Origin: Aphrophora alni
Lineage: Eukaryota; Arthropoda; Insecta; Hemiptera; Aphrophoridae
Assembly (NCBI GenBank): GCA_963513935.1
Contig: OY740772.1
Span: 12,184,098-12,248,097, forward strand
Reading direction: 5' to 3'
DNA: 64,000 nucleotides
In this document: positions 36,257 through 48,199 of the stretch, piece by piece
How positions within the stretch are numbered: the first letter of the stretch is position 1
Layout: each line of letters starts with the position of its first letter
The notes under the pieces: generated by a model
The model's input: the letters and a program-made list of their open reading frames with translations, nothing else
Told to the model about the DNA's origin: nothing
The model's database searches: none
Program-made: the position numbers and the translations under genes

Positions 36257-36994
36257 GCCGTGAACTTACCACGTGGAAGATACCTATCTTGAACATTATA
36301 CTCATCCGAATCGTGGGTGGAATTTATAGCTTGTACAACATCAACGCTCTTCAAAGTGTATAATTTCAGACAGTAATTGTTGTACATTTGGGCAGCTGTG
36401 CGTTTATTTGGCGTGGAAAGGAACAGTGAGTTATTTCAATTTTGGGTATGATTATATTTGAATTATTTATCATTTTGAGTTATTTTTTTAATGTCGTTTT
36501 AATATTATTAGATGCGAATTTAAAAACAGCACAAAATGAATTTCTGCTCCTCAAAAAAAGGATAATTTTACAAACAATTTTTTAAATTATAAAAAATTCA
36601 TTTTTAAATTTTACAAAACTATCCAATAATTCATACATTTGAGTGAAATTGGACCAAAATTACAATCCTCATATACGGTAGTTTACTTACAACAACAAAA
36701 ATATTTTTACGTCACAAATTTATTAATATAAAAAATTTAATTCTACATAAAATTTAAAACAAGAACGATTTTTTTTCTTTTTGAGAACACTATCTAAAGT
36801 GTACTACAATTAATTATTTTGGAAAACAATTTTTTGAAAATCAATTTTGTGTTTTTTTGTAGGTACACTTTAAATTCAGTTATTGCATTGTTATAATAGT
36901 ACATTATTTGTTGTTAAACGTTAAAAAAATTTAAGTTTAACCCTACAAGAGGTTTATAAGTCCAAAATAACAATATACATAGTTATATCACAAG

Positions 36995-37495
36995 ATAAGC
37001 AATTGAACAGCACAGATTGAATTCATATAGCAAACTTCCTTCATAGGCTGGTGCTAGACTGAGAAATAAACTCCCACAGAGCATTAAAAACCATCAGGAT
37101 TTTTTTTTACCATTTAAAAACCGTCTAAGACAACTACTATTGTCTAGATACTTTTACTCTGTGGAGGAGTTTGTGCAGTGTATGCCGGGACATGATGGAT
37201 GTCGTCTCTTTCTCTCCTTCGTATTTAAATTTACATATAGGACTGATTATACTGTTGTTGTGTATGAATTATGTATGTTAATACTAATTTACTTTTGTCG
37301 GTCACTATTTTGTTGTTTTTTAAATTTATTTTTGGTTAATTGATTATTGGAATTATTGTTTTATGTTGTTTTATATTTTGTCCAGTGTGTATTGACTGAC
37401 TATTGACAGCTTTTGTTGATTTATTTGTTGTATTGTTTGTGTAATATTTTTAATTGACTAGAGTTATGCAAATGTTCTTCCCTACGGCCATAAAC
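36995..37495 (+). pseudogene. 3' end of a CR1/jockey-type non-LTR retrotransposon
   Basis: The + strand encodes the familiar C-terminal tail after the reverse-transcriptase domain: GARLRNKLPQSIKNHQDF, then LPFKNRLRQLLLSRYFYSVEEF (split over 37049-37170). It is followed by an AT-rich 3' UTR ending near TTCTTCCCTACGGCCATAAA at about 37475. No RT core is present upstream, so this is a 5'-truncated copy, the usual outcome of target-primed insertion. An in-frame stop lies just before the conserved part. Confidence 0.7.
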
Positions 37496-37973
37496 AAATC
37501 AATTAATTAAATACATATAATATTTAAAAAGCCATATGTTTTCGCATTCACCATGACCTCACAATTTCCCAACAGGTAATGACCTCCACAAATATGCAAA
37601 TCAAACACAGGTAGCTCTAAGATGACAATTGTTTGAGTGCATTAACGGGGACTCAAGCAAACAAGATAGTTGACGGATATTTACCTGCGATGTCACTCTA
37701 CTGAACAGACAAGACCTCTTACTTACAGATGTCCTGCATTTCCTGTGTTTACAACAGCAGTTTTTCTTTCTTTACAAATTTGTTTACAACTAGCTGTTTT
37801 AATTCCTCAAGATTAGAGTATCCGGCTTTGTACTTACTTCAACCAGTGACTTATATATATATATATATCAAAAAGTAATTTTTTTCACTATTCTTTCAAA
37901 CAATAAAATTAATCAATCATACATTATTCAAGAATTATTGATGAGGTTATATCATTTAGTGGAAATATAAAAC

Positions 37974-38600
37974 TGCACAAACTTTCTCACTCACTCATCG
38001 TCCAAACCAAATAAAAACGAACCAAAATTAATCGTCACAAAAAATGACAGTTCAGTGATTAATTGTGAAACAAAAAAGTGAAACTGAACAATGGATGCCA
38101 TCTTTGAACAAATAATAAGGGCCTAGTTGATCCGTTTGTGCCAAGAACACGTCCTCATTGTATATTCTTGAACCGTCGTTTTTTTTAAATTTGTGAAATG
38201 ACTGATTTAAGGTCATTTCACAAAAATTCCAACGTAATCGGTAGATCTGTTTTTGAGAAATTTCGTATTTTATAATAACGGAATTCTATAGAGGATATGA
38301 CGATCAATACGTTTTCATTATGTCTTTAGAAACTAACCATTTAAAAAAAATATATCAAAATCGTTGGAAATCTTTTCTTACGGCAGCTACCTTTAAATTT
38401 TGAGTTTTTATTCATCGAAAAGATTTAATAAATGTTGGAGCTATGTCCAAACTATGCGAACATACCAAACTCGATTAATATCTGTCCATGCCTTTAAGTT
38501 GAACATTTTTGGGGGTTAAAACTGATATATTCGCAAAAAAAAACTAAACGATTTCTAACGTTAGTAAAATTTCAAAGCGGCAATCATCAATCCCAAGATG
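37974..38600 (-). mobile_element. Alpha-family repeat
   Basis: Starts TGCACAAACTTTCTCACTCA and continues with GTGAAACTGAACAATGGATG, GTAATCGGTAGATCTGTTTT and AAATTTTGAGTTTTTATTC, the module order of the copy at 34.3 kb. Confidence 0.6.
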
Positions 38601-38998
38601 GAAGTCACATTAATAGCTTACAATAATACACCTCGTGCGAGATAAACATAATCTCCCGTGAAAGCAGTTTGTCAAACATTGAAAATCTAAATAAATTAGT
38701 ATTCCGTTGATTCTGAGAAATGAGCGTTGGTCACGCAACTCATCGCATCAGTACGAACACGTCAGTAAAGTGGAAATACATTAATGAATTTTAAATAAAC
38801 GTCTTCCACGCTTGCACATCTGTGCGTGCAGTTCATACAAATGTAATGTGTCGTATAAATATATTAAAATTTGCATCTATCGAGTACGGTAATACTCTCT
38901 CATCTTGGCCTCTCTCAGAACAGCCGTCCATCGTTTTCAATCTTCCGCTTGTCTTTTCCAATATTCCCTTCCCCCATCTTCCGCAGCGTCGTCGGTTT

Positions 38999-39229
38999 AC
39001 CTTTACCTAGTTTGTCCTCTTCTCTTTGACAGTAAATAATCGAAACTGGACAATGGGAGCATTTTGTTGGATGTATATTTAAATAGAGTCTAAACATGCT
39101 TTCCTCGACGTAAATCTTGTATTAAAATCTTGCTTTTAATGACGACTATCATAAATCATTTTTGTTATTTGCTAATTATCCAAACCACAAAAATTTAACT
39201 TATATCAATTTGGCGGTATTTGAACTAAC

Positions 39230-39264
<35 letters not shown>

Positions 39265-39640
39265 ATAACGACCAATGCTTGAGTAACCTTACATGTAACA
39301 CTTGAGAAAAGTTTTATAAAAATCGTTCTACCCGACTTTGAGAAAATCGTTATTTTTATTGTTTTCTTATAGCAGCTCCTCCCAAATTTTGAGTTATCGA
39401 AAGAAAAAAATCCGAGATATGTTTAAAATATGCCAACATAGAGAATTGCACAGACGAAAGATAATCCAAAAACCACTTTTTTTTTTTACTCAAAGGATTT
39501 CAAAATGAACGTGATATCACTACGTACGTGTGAGAAAGTAAAAAGTGGAACATAAGACAATCTTTTATGTCCAAAAAATATAATTAAGTTTTTTCAAAAA
39601 ATCAGTTCCAACGATTTTATCAAGCTTTGCTCAAGTGTAC
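38999..39640 (-). mobile_element. Alpha-family fragments
   Basis: At 39263-39545 the alpha modules (AAAAATCGTTCTACCCGACT, CCAAATTTTGAGTTATCGAA, GTGTGAGAAAGTAA) occur. A forward-oriented piece (CAGTTCCAACGATTTTATCA) follows at 39602, suggesting two abutting copies in opposite orientation. Sequence left of 39260 is only weakly similar. Confidence 0.4.
39232..39260 (-). repeat. Poly(T) run, 29 bp
   Basis: A homopolymer of 29 T directly before alpha-family sequence (GAAATAACGACCAATGC). Confidence 0.9.
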
Positions 39641-39954
39641 ACCTAGAATGAAAATCTCCCAATGTACAATATCAAATTATTAAAAGAGAAATCGTATTCC
39701 AACACCTCAATATTCTCTCCTAACTAATAAATAATGTTTACAAATAAAATCAGTAAACAAATTACAATCGTTACAAATTTTCGTTTTAACCTCTACTACT
39801 CATACCAACATCCAAACACCAAAACTCACCGTGACTCAATGATCAAGCACATCTACTAATTACTTATTTATAACGATCACAACACATGAAATCATGTCCT
39901 CTAATCATCAATAAATCAACGAAATCACCTGAGCATTGCATTGTCTGCATATAC

Positions 39955-39971
39955 ACAGAGAGAGAGAGAGC
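39955..39971 (+). promoter_or_regulatory. GAGA-type run upstream of the first coding exon
   Basis: A short AGAGAGAGAGAG run lies about 150 bp before the start codon. GAGA-factor sites mark many insect promoters, so this is a candidate promoter-proximal element if transcription starts here. GA runs are also common microsatellites in this window, so the functional reading is weak. Confidence 0.2.
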
Positions 39972-40094
39972 TTTGTATAGTTCCGACTACCAATTAACAA
40001 AATTACTCTCAGCTGACTTGAAGTAAACATCCTCAGAGTTCAGACACGTGTAACTTGAACAATGTCTAAGTAAATATATGTCTTTTGTTTACAG

Positions 40095-40122
40095 AAACTT
40101 CCAGTAACTAGTACAGAGCGCC
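40095..40122 (+). other. Probable 5' UTR segment of the VWC gene
   Basis: There are 28 non-coding bases between a good acceptor-like sequence (pyrimidine-rich tract plus ACAG ending 40094) and the start codon. If the acceptor is used, at least one upstream non-coding exon exists. If it is not, transcription starts close upstream. The sequence alone does not decide between these. Confidence 0.45.
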
Positions 40123-40207
40123 ATGGCGGCGTTCGGGTATTCCGCAGGGACATTTCTAGCGCTGACCATATTCCTTATCACGATAAGCTCGCCTCATTCA
40201 ACAGCTG
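40123..40207 (+). CDS. Tnc: Tenectin-like secreted VWC protein, first coding exon (signal peptide)
   Basis: This exon encodes residues 1-28 of a secreted protein. The ATG at 40123 sits in a good context (GCGCCATGG). It is followed by a short N-region, a hydrophobic core (TFLALTIFLITI) and a polar C-region ending in Ser-Thr-Ala, which is a standard signal peptide with likely cleavage near residue 28. The exon ends at 40207 in phase 1 with donor GTAAGT. The bases just upstream (TCTTTTGTTTACAG, ending 40094) read as a splice acceptor, so 40095-40122 may be 5' UTR continuing from an unseen upstream exon. The next in-frame coding exon is 18.9 kb away. The tenectin assignment rests on the downstream VWC domains and is an inference from family resemblance; another insect VWC protein is possible. 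Confidence 0.8.
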
Positions 40208-40369
40208 GTAAGTTATTGATTTTATAATTTTGTCTTCATTATATTTTAGAATCTTCAAGGAAAGCTGAGTAACTGCGACTGTAAGATCTGGGTACTGATC
40301 CTAATCCTCGAAGAATGTTTTGAGTGATTTTGAAAAATCTTATATATGTATTGACACCAGCAATAACCC

Positions 40370-40640
40370 TCAGAGACTTACTGGGTTCCCGAGCTAGATC
40401 TACCTTCCTTCATGTAGTCTTGGGTTATCAGGTCTCTCTTGACCAACTCTTATTATCTTCTGACACTGGCGCTATTACAGTATTCGAGGACTAGGGGGGG
40501 GGGGTCTTTATTTTACGCTTTTTTAAGCCGATTATGATCGGAGGTGTTTTTCGCTTCCAAAATAAAAAAAGACATCCCGATTTTGTTCAAATTAGATTTT
40601 TTATTATTTTGAAAAAGTTCATTAACCAACAACATCATAT
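40370..40640 (-). mobile_element. Beta-family repeat copy (intron 1)
   Basis: ACTGGGTTCCCGAGCTAGAT, CAGGTCTCTCTTGACCAACT, GCGCTATTACAGTATTCGAG, then GGAGGTGTTTTTCGCTTCC. It lies only 160 bp inside intron 1. Confidence 0.65.
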
Positions 40641-41559
40641 AAAAATATTATTGATATGATTTAATCGGACATTGGCCGTCATTTGTGTATATAAAAATTA
40701 ATACACAACGTTTCGAGGGTATGTATCAACTCCCGTTGTCAAGTGATAATCTTAGAATACGAAAAAAGTTAAAAACACTAACATAGCCCAGTCGTTTGCC
40801 GTTCTTTGTGCACTCTAGTCTCATGACTCATAAATGCTGCTCACTAGAATGATCTAATCATTTTTTCAATTATCTTTGTGTTTGTGAATGTAATTCATTA
40901 CTATATTTTGTGTTGTGTATAGCTTTTCTGAATGCTATGTGTCTGATGACAACGGAGAAAAAAATTCCAATTTAAACCTGATGATGGCTGAATAGCCGAA
41001 ACGGCCTTCGTTTAAAACTACTACTGACTACTGATGACAGCAAGTTGGCATTATATTAAGTTATAACAATAAGTTGATTGGTGATAACCTAAATCAGTCT
41101 TGATAAGAAAGTCTAGCGACGACTGCATATATCAGTTTCGTCCTAGGAATGTGCACATTTAACAGAGTTAAAAAAAAATTGCTTCTTATTAAAGGCAACC
41201 ACAAGTCGTTGATTATTATAATATAACGTAATAAAATAGCCTTATTGTTTTTAAATGTCCAATACAAAGATGGCGAAAATGTGTTCGTTTTCAAAACGTG
41301 TTGCGAGATCATATTATATGTTTCTTTTATCTAAATAAATCGATTTATATTTCTTTGTGGGTTCAGTTCAGAATGCGCTAGTGTGGAAGAAGTTGCCAAA
41401 CGATGTGCAGTCTGTAACGTAGAGGTGAACCGTTAGATGGCAGACCTTTCTGAACATCAAAGGATCAGGCTTATCAATTTTATATGTAAAATCAATACTT
41501 ATATTGTAATCCTAGTTGAAGCTAAGCATTTCTTTATTAATTTTTGGATTCATCCCTCT

Positions 41560-41745
41560 ATTTCACCTTTCCTCTCGGGCCTTATTCTCTTCCTACCCTG
41601 ATGCTATTAGAACATTTGAAGGCTAAGGAGGGGGTTCTTTATTTTATGCTCTCTAATATTTCGTATATTTTGTCAAAGCGGAGAGCCTATGTCGTTGTTC
41701 TTCATTTCTTATACTAGGTTTATCACTTGAAAACGGGAGTTGATT
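41560..41745 (-). mobile_element. Beta-family repeat copy (intron 1)
   Basis: TTCTCTTCCTACCCTGATGC, TATTAGAACATTTGAAGGC and TTCTTTATTTTATGCTCTC. It is followed by sequence resembling that at 40.69-40.77 kb (CTTTCGAAACGTCG). Confidence 0.5.
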
Positions 41746-42229
41746 TATACTTTCGAAACGTCGTGTAATAGTTTTGTATATACAAATAATGGCAAATCTT
41801 TAATGAAACTACACCATATTATCAATTATCAAATAACTTTAATAGCAGACTAAAGTTGTATATTAAATATTCTATAAAAACGACTGTACTTCTAAAATCC
41901 ACAATTCTTCCAGTAATCAGATAAGAAGATAACAGGTTTTGGTTGTATTTAAATAATCCTGTAGACCAGTCTACCCCAGTACCGTTACCGACTAGTTATT
42001 CACACGTTAGCTTAATATGCAAATACTTTGGTTTTTTATCATACCCCCCCCTCCCTCCCTCCACGCCCGAACAGGTTGTACCAAGTTTTTTTTCTAACGT
42101 GACAACTTCTTTTACAAGTAATTTGCAACCGCATTCCTTTGGCCAGAACAAAACATCTGCATTACACTGATTTGCATAAGGAAATGCTAATGGTGAACTT
42201 GTCCTATCAATAGACATGTCAACAGCTGA

Positions 42230-43025
42230 TTTCACAAAGTTCTCTAACCCTAAACAGCTGTTTCATTGATAAGTTGTGCGTCTATCGTTGTACTGGAAAT
42301 TCATTCAATGATTAGATGTTCTGTGTGTATATTTTTGTTGGTAAAGTTTAAAGAAAAAATTACTCAAAAGTCGTTTACAGTTATTTTTAAACTCAATTTT
42401 ATGTTGATATTTTTTGAAGAAGCAATTTTACCGATTTCCTTTTGTTGAACTTTTCTGGTAACTGTCAAGTCCTGGCTTATACAGGTTTTTAATTATTACT
42501 GGATGTATTAAACATTGTGAATAAAATAGTATAGCTGAAACAAATGTATTAATAATACAATTTGTCCTTAATTCACAAGTTGTAAATACATTTAGTAATA
42601 ATAAACCTTTGTTTCTACCGTAAATTCCTCATCCTACAGAACAAATAAAATTAACAGTGGTGTTATTAAACCATCTAAAATAATTAAAATTAAAATTTCG
42701 CCTGAATTTGACTTTGAAAATTAGACAAATCGTCTCTCGAATTAAACTGAATTTGCCAATTTCTGAAATATTTACGTGGTTGTAGCTTCTAAACGGTTAG
42801 AGATATACAAAAATACCCAAGAATAAAAAAAGTCTTAAAATAACTTGTTATGTATCTAAAATCGCTGACTACAGTATTGGAAAAGTGTGGAGGTTGGTAT
42901 GAAAATTTTGGTGATACCTCTAATTTTAACTCAAAAAATCCTGGGGAGTTACCCTTTTAAACTTTTTGTAACTTTTGTAATTATCGAATAAAAAACAGCC
43001 ACACATGTTTCAAATACTCTATATA
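42230..43025. mobile_element. Element related to the 48.5-kb foldback
   Basis: Shares TTATTACTGGATGTATTA, TATAGCTGAAACAAATGTAT and, further right, CTAATTTTAACTCAAAAAAT and AAACAGCCACACATGTTTC, in the same order as the copies at 22.6-23.4 kb (partly inverted) and 48.2-48.8 kb. No coding capacity is seen. Confidence 0.55.
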
Positions 43026-43099
43026 TCAAATTTTAGTCGAAATGGCAAGAAACTCGAATAGATTGGAAAAAAAAAGCGAGAGATGATGATGTTCTTGAT

Positions 43100-44390
43100 A
43101 TTTCCACATAACTTCCCGTGGAAATATTTGTTAGAAAACAAACTTAATTTTTAAAAAAAGTTTTTTTACAATTACACCTCATACTTTGGTCACAAAATTC
43201 CCCGATTATTTCACACTTCGAAGTGCACGACCCGAGTTTAATGCCTTTGATCTGTCTTTTGCGTGACAAAAATAAAATTAAAATATAAATAGATTTACTT
43301 CCTAATTAAGTTTACGGTTTCAAAATGGCAGTCGTTTAAAGACACAAAACGGCTGGTAGCTTGGATATTTCAATTAGTATTGACACTTTAACGTTTCAGT
43401 CAAAATGAATACTCCCAACATGTCGCAGTTGATGAACGTATTGCAGCGTTACACATTGAAGGGGCAATTCACACGCGATTCAACACTGACCATCCTCAAT
43501 TGACGTCTCGATTGATGTAGTTAATTATTATTAATAGGACAGACCCCAATCCAAGTCGAGGACATAAAGAAGGAACGTCGTGAACACGAACCAGTGTAGG
43601 TCATGCGACGACTGAGCATGTTCCAATAGACCCTGAGTTACATGGTTCATCAATAAAGCGCATTTCCTTGCCTTGAACGAGTCGGTGGGAAAAGTTTTCA
43701 TTCATTTTTATATACACAAGGAATAATGGAGTAGGAACATTGGTTTTGGATCTTTCTAAAGCCCTCAAAAATACATCTTACAACACATCTTTGTGTATTT
43801 GTCCGCAGAGATATTGCAGAAATCTTAGATCGATTTTATTCAACATTAGATCTTTGTCGTTACTTGGGTTCCTTCTTCTTCAAATGGTGGGAAACTATCC
43901 TTTTTGTATGCGAGCCAAAAGGTGTTCTCAAATAGGAAATAGATAGTATGATGCCATCACCAGTAAGGACCATAAACTTCAGAACTTCCTAACGAAGTTG
44001 TCTTGAAGGCTTGTAATCCTCAGGGGCTCACTATAATAAGTGCAGCCATGGTACAATACCCTCAGACTAGGAGTGAATCTGGCGTAATGGACGTGTCCTC
44101 CCTTCTACTTGTTTCCCTAACCTGACTTGACGGTACAACCCATTCCAAGAAAACTACGCACAGAAATTACTGTTTAGCTACATTTAATTCTTAAAAGTTT
44201 AATTTTGTAAACGTTTTATTCTTATTTACACCGATAAAATAAACGAAATTAGGATAGGCGTTTACACAGAAGCATTTGAGGTCTATATTTTTTTTATTGG
44301 GGTTGTACCGCTGAAAGCAAACGTAACAAACGAAGTGTGGGGGACGGCCCCTCTTTTCCTCTCCACCCCAGACACATCCTACCTTGAGCA
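43100..44390. other. Unassigned stretch of intron 1
   Basis: There is mixed sequence with some moderate-GC segments (43.40-43.70 kb) and a short frame at 43740 beginning VLDLSKAL, which faintly recalls reverse-transcriptase motif A. No continuation of an RT domain is visible, so I leave it unassigned. Confidence 0.3.
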
Positions 44391-44394
44391 TACT

Positions 44395-44640
44395 GTAAAC
44401 CCAAGTACCCTAGCTGGATCTATAACTTTTGCATGTCTTGAGTTAGACTACGTCCTATCAACATATCTCTATGGTCTTTCTTGACCAACTCTTGTTCTTT
44501 TCCTACCCTGACACTATCAAATTATTCGAGAGCGAGGTGTCTCTATTTGATGAGACGATGATGACAGAGAGGTTTTTTGCCGTAAAACAACAAGAACAAA
44601 ATTCTTTTTCTAGCACAACCCAAGCAAAAATCAATCCACC
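44395..44640 (-). mobile_element. Beta-family repeat copy (intron 1)
   Basis: GTACCCTAGCTGGATCTATA, TTTCTTGACCAACTCTTGTT, CCTACCCTGACACTATCAAA and GATGATGACAGAGAGG. Confidence 0.6.
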
Positions 44641-45062
44641 TTCGTTCATATAATGCAGAGATTTTGCAAATTCGGAAACGGCTGTTTATGGATTTAAGAG
44701 AATTTGTAAACGAGGTCCATAAACTGCAAGCCGATAGGTTAAAATATTTGTTACTTAACTATTCTGTACTTTGATAATAGCAATTGTTGAACCCATACTT
44801 GAGTCAGTCCTCCAGTTTGAAGAACATATAGGTAGAAAGTTTTAATTTAAATAACTGCTTATAATATAGACCAAAGTAATCATTTCATTTTAAATTAAAA
44901 ATAAATCGTTACAATAATTTTTAACGCGTTACGGTTTGTTAGTTCAACAGTCATGTCTTTGACCACAGTAGGAAAAATAAGGTTCAATTTAGTCTGGCAT
45001 TAATTGTCGGTACCTGATTTTCTGCTACGATATGCCGTCGATGTTAATTTTTTTGGATTTTA

Positions 45063-45522
45063 TCCGCCAAGCGGTCAGTTGTTCTGATCGCCCCATCTCC
45101 CGTTGACAAAGGTTTGACAGGTCTAGAGGTTGTCCGCTGAGCGGCACATTCTTTCGCTCCCTGCACTCATATACATGTTGCTAACTGACACTTTGCCTAA
45201 AGCTTTATTACGTTTGTCAATGGTACATAGGCCAACATTCTTGGATTTATAGTAGTAATGTTACAGGATAAACACGTTCCAATTATTTTTTTCGGAAAAC
45301 GACAATGTCTGTTTTAAACTTTGAATTTATTTTATTTTTTTAAATCTTCAAAGTCAATTTTAGAAAATAAAGTAAGGTAAGTAAAATATCTCAATTTCGA
45401 ACCTAACCTAACCTACCATAGCCTATCTTAAATCTGCCGCTCAACGGAAAGACTTGTTAAACACTTCTGACCTTTGTTAACTGAAGATATGGCGCTAGAA
45501 CCACTGGCTTGTCGGCCGAAGA
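45063..45522. mobile_element. Inverted-repeat element (45.3 kb)
   Basis: The left arm (TCCGCCAAGCGGTCAGTTG, GTTGACAAAGGTTTGACAG, GTCCGCTGAGCGGCACATT) is matched by an inverted right arm (TCTGCCGCTCAACGGAAAGA, CTGACCTTTGTTAACTGAAG, CTTGTCGGCCGAAG). Arms are about 110 bp with mismatches and enclose about 230 bp that includes a CCTAA block. It is non-coding. Confidence 0.7.
45401..45417 (-). repeat. Short CCTAA block
   Basis: Three CCTAA/CCTAC units inside the interior of the inverted-repeat element at 45063-45522. Confidence 0.65.
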
Positions 45523-46312
45523 CTCCTTAATCTATTGTGTTCATTAGTCGAGAGTAACCTATAATAATGGTTTGCGCCTCGGCGTAAACCGTTCTCTTCA
45601 GCCCATAAGCAGATATTTTCAATGTCACACCACTGCGCCGTTCATTTCATAACTTTGTAGTGTAAAATATATCTGCAGATCATCAGTGGTACAGATGAAT
45701 CGTACAATATTTCAATATTAAAAATCAAAGGTCCTAAAACTGATCCCTGCGAAACTCCACAACACATCACAGCCGCCCAAACGGACATTTTTTCACCATC
45801 ACGATCACTCTCTTCTAGAGAGGGACAGAGAATACATTATCTATTGTCTTTTAAAACACTCTCAAGACAAATTGCCCGCACAAAGCTACCGTAAAGCGTC
45901 TACCAGAAGTGTACAAGTTTTTTTTACCGGATCTCGTAATGGACACGTAGATCTAATTAAAGAAACGCTTAGTGGAAGTGGAGGGGGAGGAGAAGGGGAG
46001 GGGAGGGAGGAGAACTTGCTCATTTGAACTTGACCTTGAAGCATGTCCGCAAACCAGAAATACCACAAAGCGTTTAGGTCCTCAGCGCTTCCCAACAACA
46101 TTGACGTGTGTTTTATTCGAGAGAAAATAGACATTGTACACGTCACTTGAGATGTCTTGTCAAACCAGCTGTTAGTCAAGTACTTAGTGTCGATAATAAA
46201 ACTCGATATGTAACAATCGATTATAAAACTTAGATATTCTCAGAAATAAACCGAGTATTGTATGTATAAGCTTGTATAGTGAGTATGAATATATTCATTG
46301 GATTTGTTACAG

Positions 46313-47140
46313 TTCTGCACAAACTATCTCTCACATCTACACAATCGTACAAATTTGCAGTAGAACAAAGAAAGCAAATAATAATTAATTTACGAGATGA
46401 TCGAGTTAAAAAAATTATTTTTCTTTGAAAATATCTTACGTTCTTTTCATTGTTTGTTGTTTTGTTAATTTAAAACCTTTCTACCATCATCCCTTTAAAA
46501 AAAGAAAAGAAGAAGGTATTGTAAAGACCCTTCCCTCTAATATTCTAATAGCGTCAAAGTTGGAACAGAACCAGGCTTGATCAAGAGAGACCTGATAGAA
46601 AGACTAGTGTAGATCCAGCTAGGTGCCCTCGGGATTGCCAAACCCTGATTTCAGCCGTTTGAAATTTTATTACTATTTTATCTATAACTGTTCATTAAGT
46701 TTGTATCTTCACATTTCACTCAAATTAATACGAAATCGGAAGAGATATTTTTGAGAAATTTCCTATTTTACAACAGCTCCATGGCGGATTTTTTGGGGTT
46801 TTCGGCTTTTTTTCCTACAACTCACGAACTCTGTTTTAGGCTTTAACATATTATTAAAATCGTCATAGGCGATTCTGAGAAAATCATAATTTTGAATTAT
46901 TTTCCGTTTGAGAACTACCTCCATATTTTGAGTTATAAAAAAATGAAAAAAAGTTTAGATTTTACCAAAAAATGAACACTTAATCAAATTTGATTAATAT
47001 CAGCTGTCTACAAGTTTGGATTGTACATTGTACACTCGCCAGATATCAGTACAAATATTCGAGGGACCTCAAAACTGATATCACTAAAACACTCCTTGAC
47101 TCTGCATATGTGATTCTTTCTCTACAGTGCATATAAGAGA
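46313..47140 (-). mobile_element. Alpha-family repeat split by a beta-family insertion
   Basis: The outer end TCTGCACAAACTATCTC is at 46313. Alpha interior resumes at about 46675 (ATCTTCACATTTCACTCAAA, TTGAGAAATTTCCTATTTTA, CATATTTTGAGTTAT). Between them lies a beta copy (about 46380-46660). The order shows beta inserted into alpha. Confidence 0.55.
46380..46660 (+). mobile_element. Beta-family repeat copy inserted in an alpha element
   Basis: CATCATCCCTTTAAAAAAAG, TAATATTCTAATAGCGTCAA, TTGATCAAGAGAGACCTGAT, GTGTAGATCCAGCTAGGTGC and CCTCGGGATTGCCAAACCC. It is one of the more complete copies. Confidence 0.65.
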
Positions 47141-47714
47141 GAAAGTAAACAAAGACTCAGTCTGTCCAGCCATCAAATTGGCGCATTAACTCTCAGACAA
47201 ACGGTACTAGCGTACCCGCGTGATAGTGGATAATAAACCCGCTCCTTACTCTTCTTAAAAGGTGTTGAGGAGGTAATATTTTAACATCACGTGTTCCCAA
47301 GACAAGTGTGAGAACGTAAGTCTCAAAGGAAATACTTATCAAGGACTGCATTTGGAAAGGCCAGTGAACTTTACGGAAAGGAAGTTGTATGACCAGTTGA
47401 AAAGAAAAACAGCGTGTGGACCCGTTGGCACCCGCGACTTTCAACTCCTTACCTCCTCTTGTAATTTATAGTACAGTGGTATGGTAGGATTACAATCGGA
47501 ATTTACAAGTAGGATTGTAATGGTTGAATTATAAAGTCGATACCCACCTGAAGGTGGTAAATCAAATAGGCAATACTCTGCGTATCGATAAGTACCTGGT
47601 TCGATATATCGTTTTAGATATTTTAAAATAATAGTAGAATACAATAGTTATTAATAACTGCCAGAGTTAACCTCTACGGACGCGCAATTCTACTTGCTGA
47701 CACTGCGCAATACA

Positions 47715-48180
47715 TTCATCATGGTACTTACCCAGCCTTGTCAAAATCCTCTATTTGTAAAGCTCAAAAGTTGGTTTCTTGGACCTTGTAGGATATTTTA
47801 GTGTATTTGTAGATCAAAACAGTGGGGGTAAATTTGTTTAAAACAGTTTGTTACACAAGTTGTCTAAACCTCGTAAATGTGTACATATCGAAAAGTCTCC
47901 ACTCGCTTCGCTCGTGTCAGTGTCTCGGCCGTGGACGGACTTCGAAGATGTACATATGTGAAGGAGGATCAATTCGCTACGCTCGTGTCGTTGGCTCGGA
48001 TATTTTCTTTCAAGGTCTGGATTCGAAATTACAGTTTTAACAATAACTTCGCTATTTGTCATCACAGAGAGGCGAGGTCGCTTTTTAAAACCTAATTATA
48101 AGTTGAATAACACGAGAGATATGAAGAAAATACTGTTTAAGATGACCAAAATTTTGACATTTTTAGTACGATTTTTTTAA
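47715..48180 (+). mobile_element. Gamma-family element, left part
   Basis: It begins with CATCATGGTACTTACCCAGC and continues with CCACTCGCTTCGCTCGTGTC at about 47898, followed 70-80 bp later by a diverged second copy of that motif. The interior (CTATTTGTCATC, AAGTTGAATAACAC, near 48.05-48.11 kb) matches the copy at 32.87-32.97 kb. The element stops abruptly before the foldback repeat that starts near 48.2 kb. Confidence 0.55.
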
Positions 48181-48199
48181 ATTACACAGTGTGATTGAA

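Noticed and set aside
43420..43700. Possible transposase-like reading (DERIAALHIEGAI)
   Set aside because: A short suggestive stretch followed by stops; no catalytic motif could be found.
43740..43946. Possible reverse-transcriptase motif A (VLDLSKAL)
   Set aside because: A single eight-residue resemblance without the Asp of AFD or any neighbouring RT motifs.
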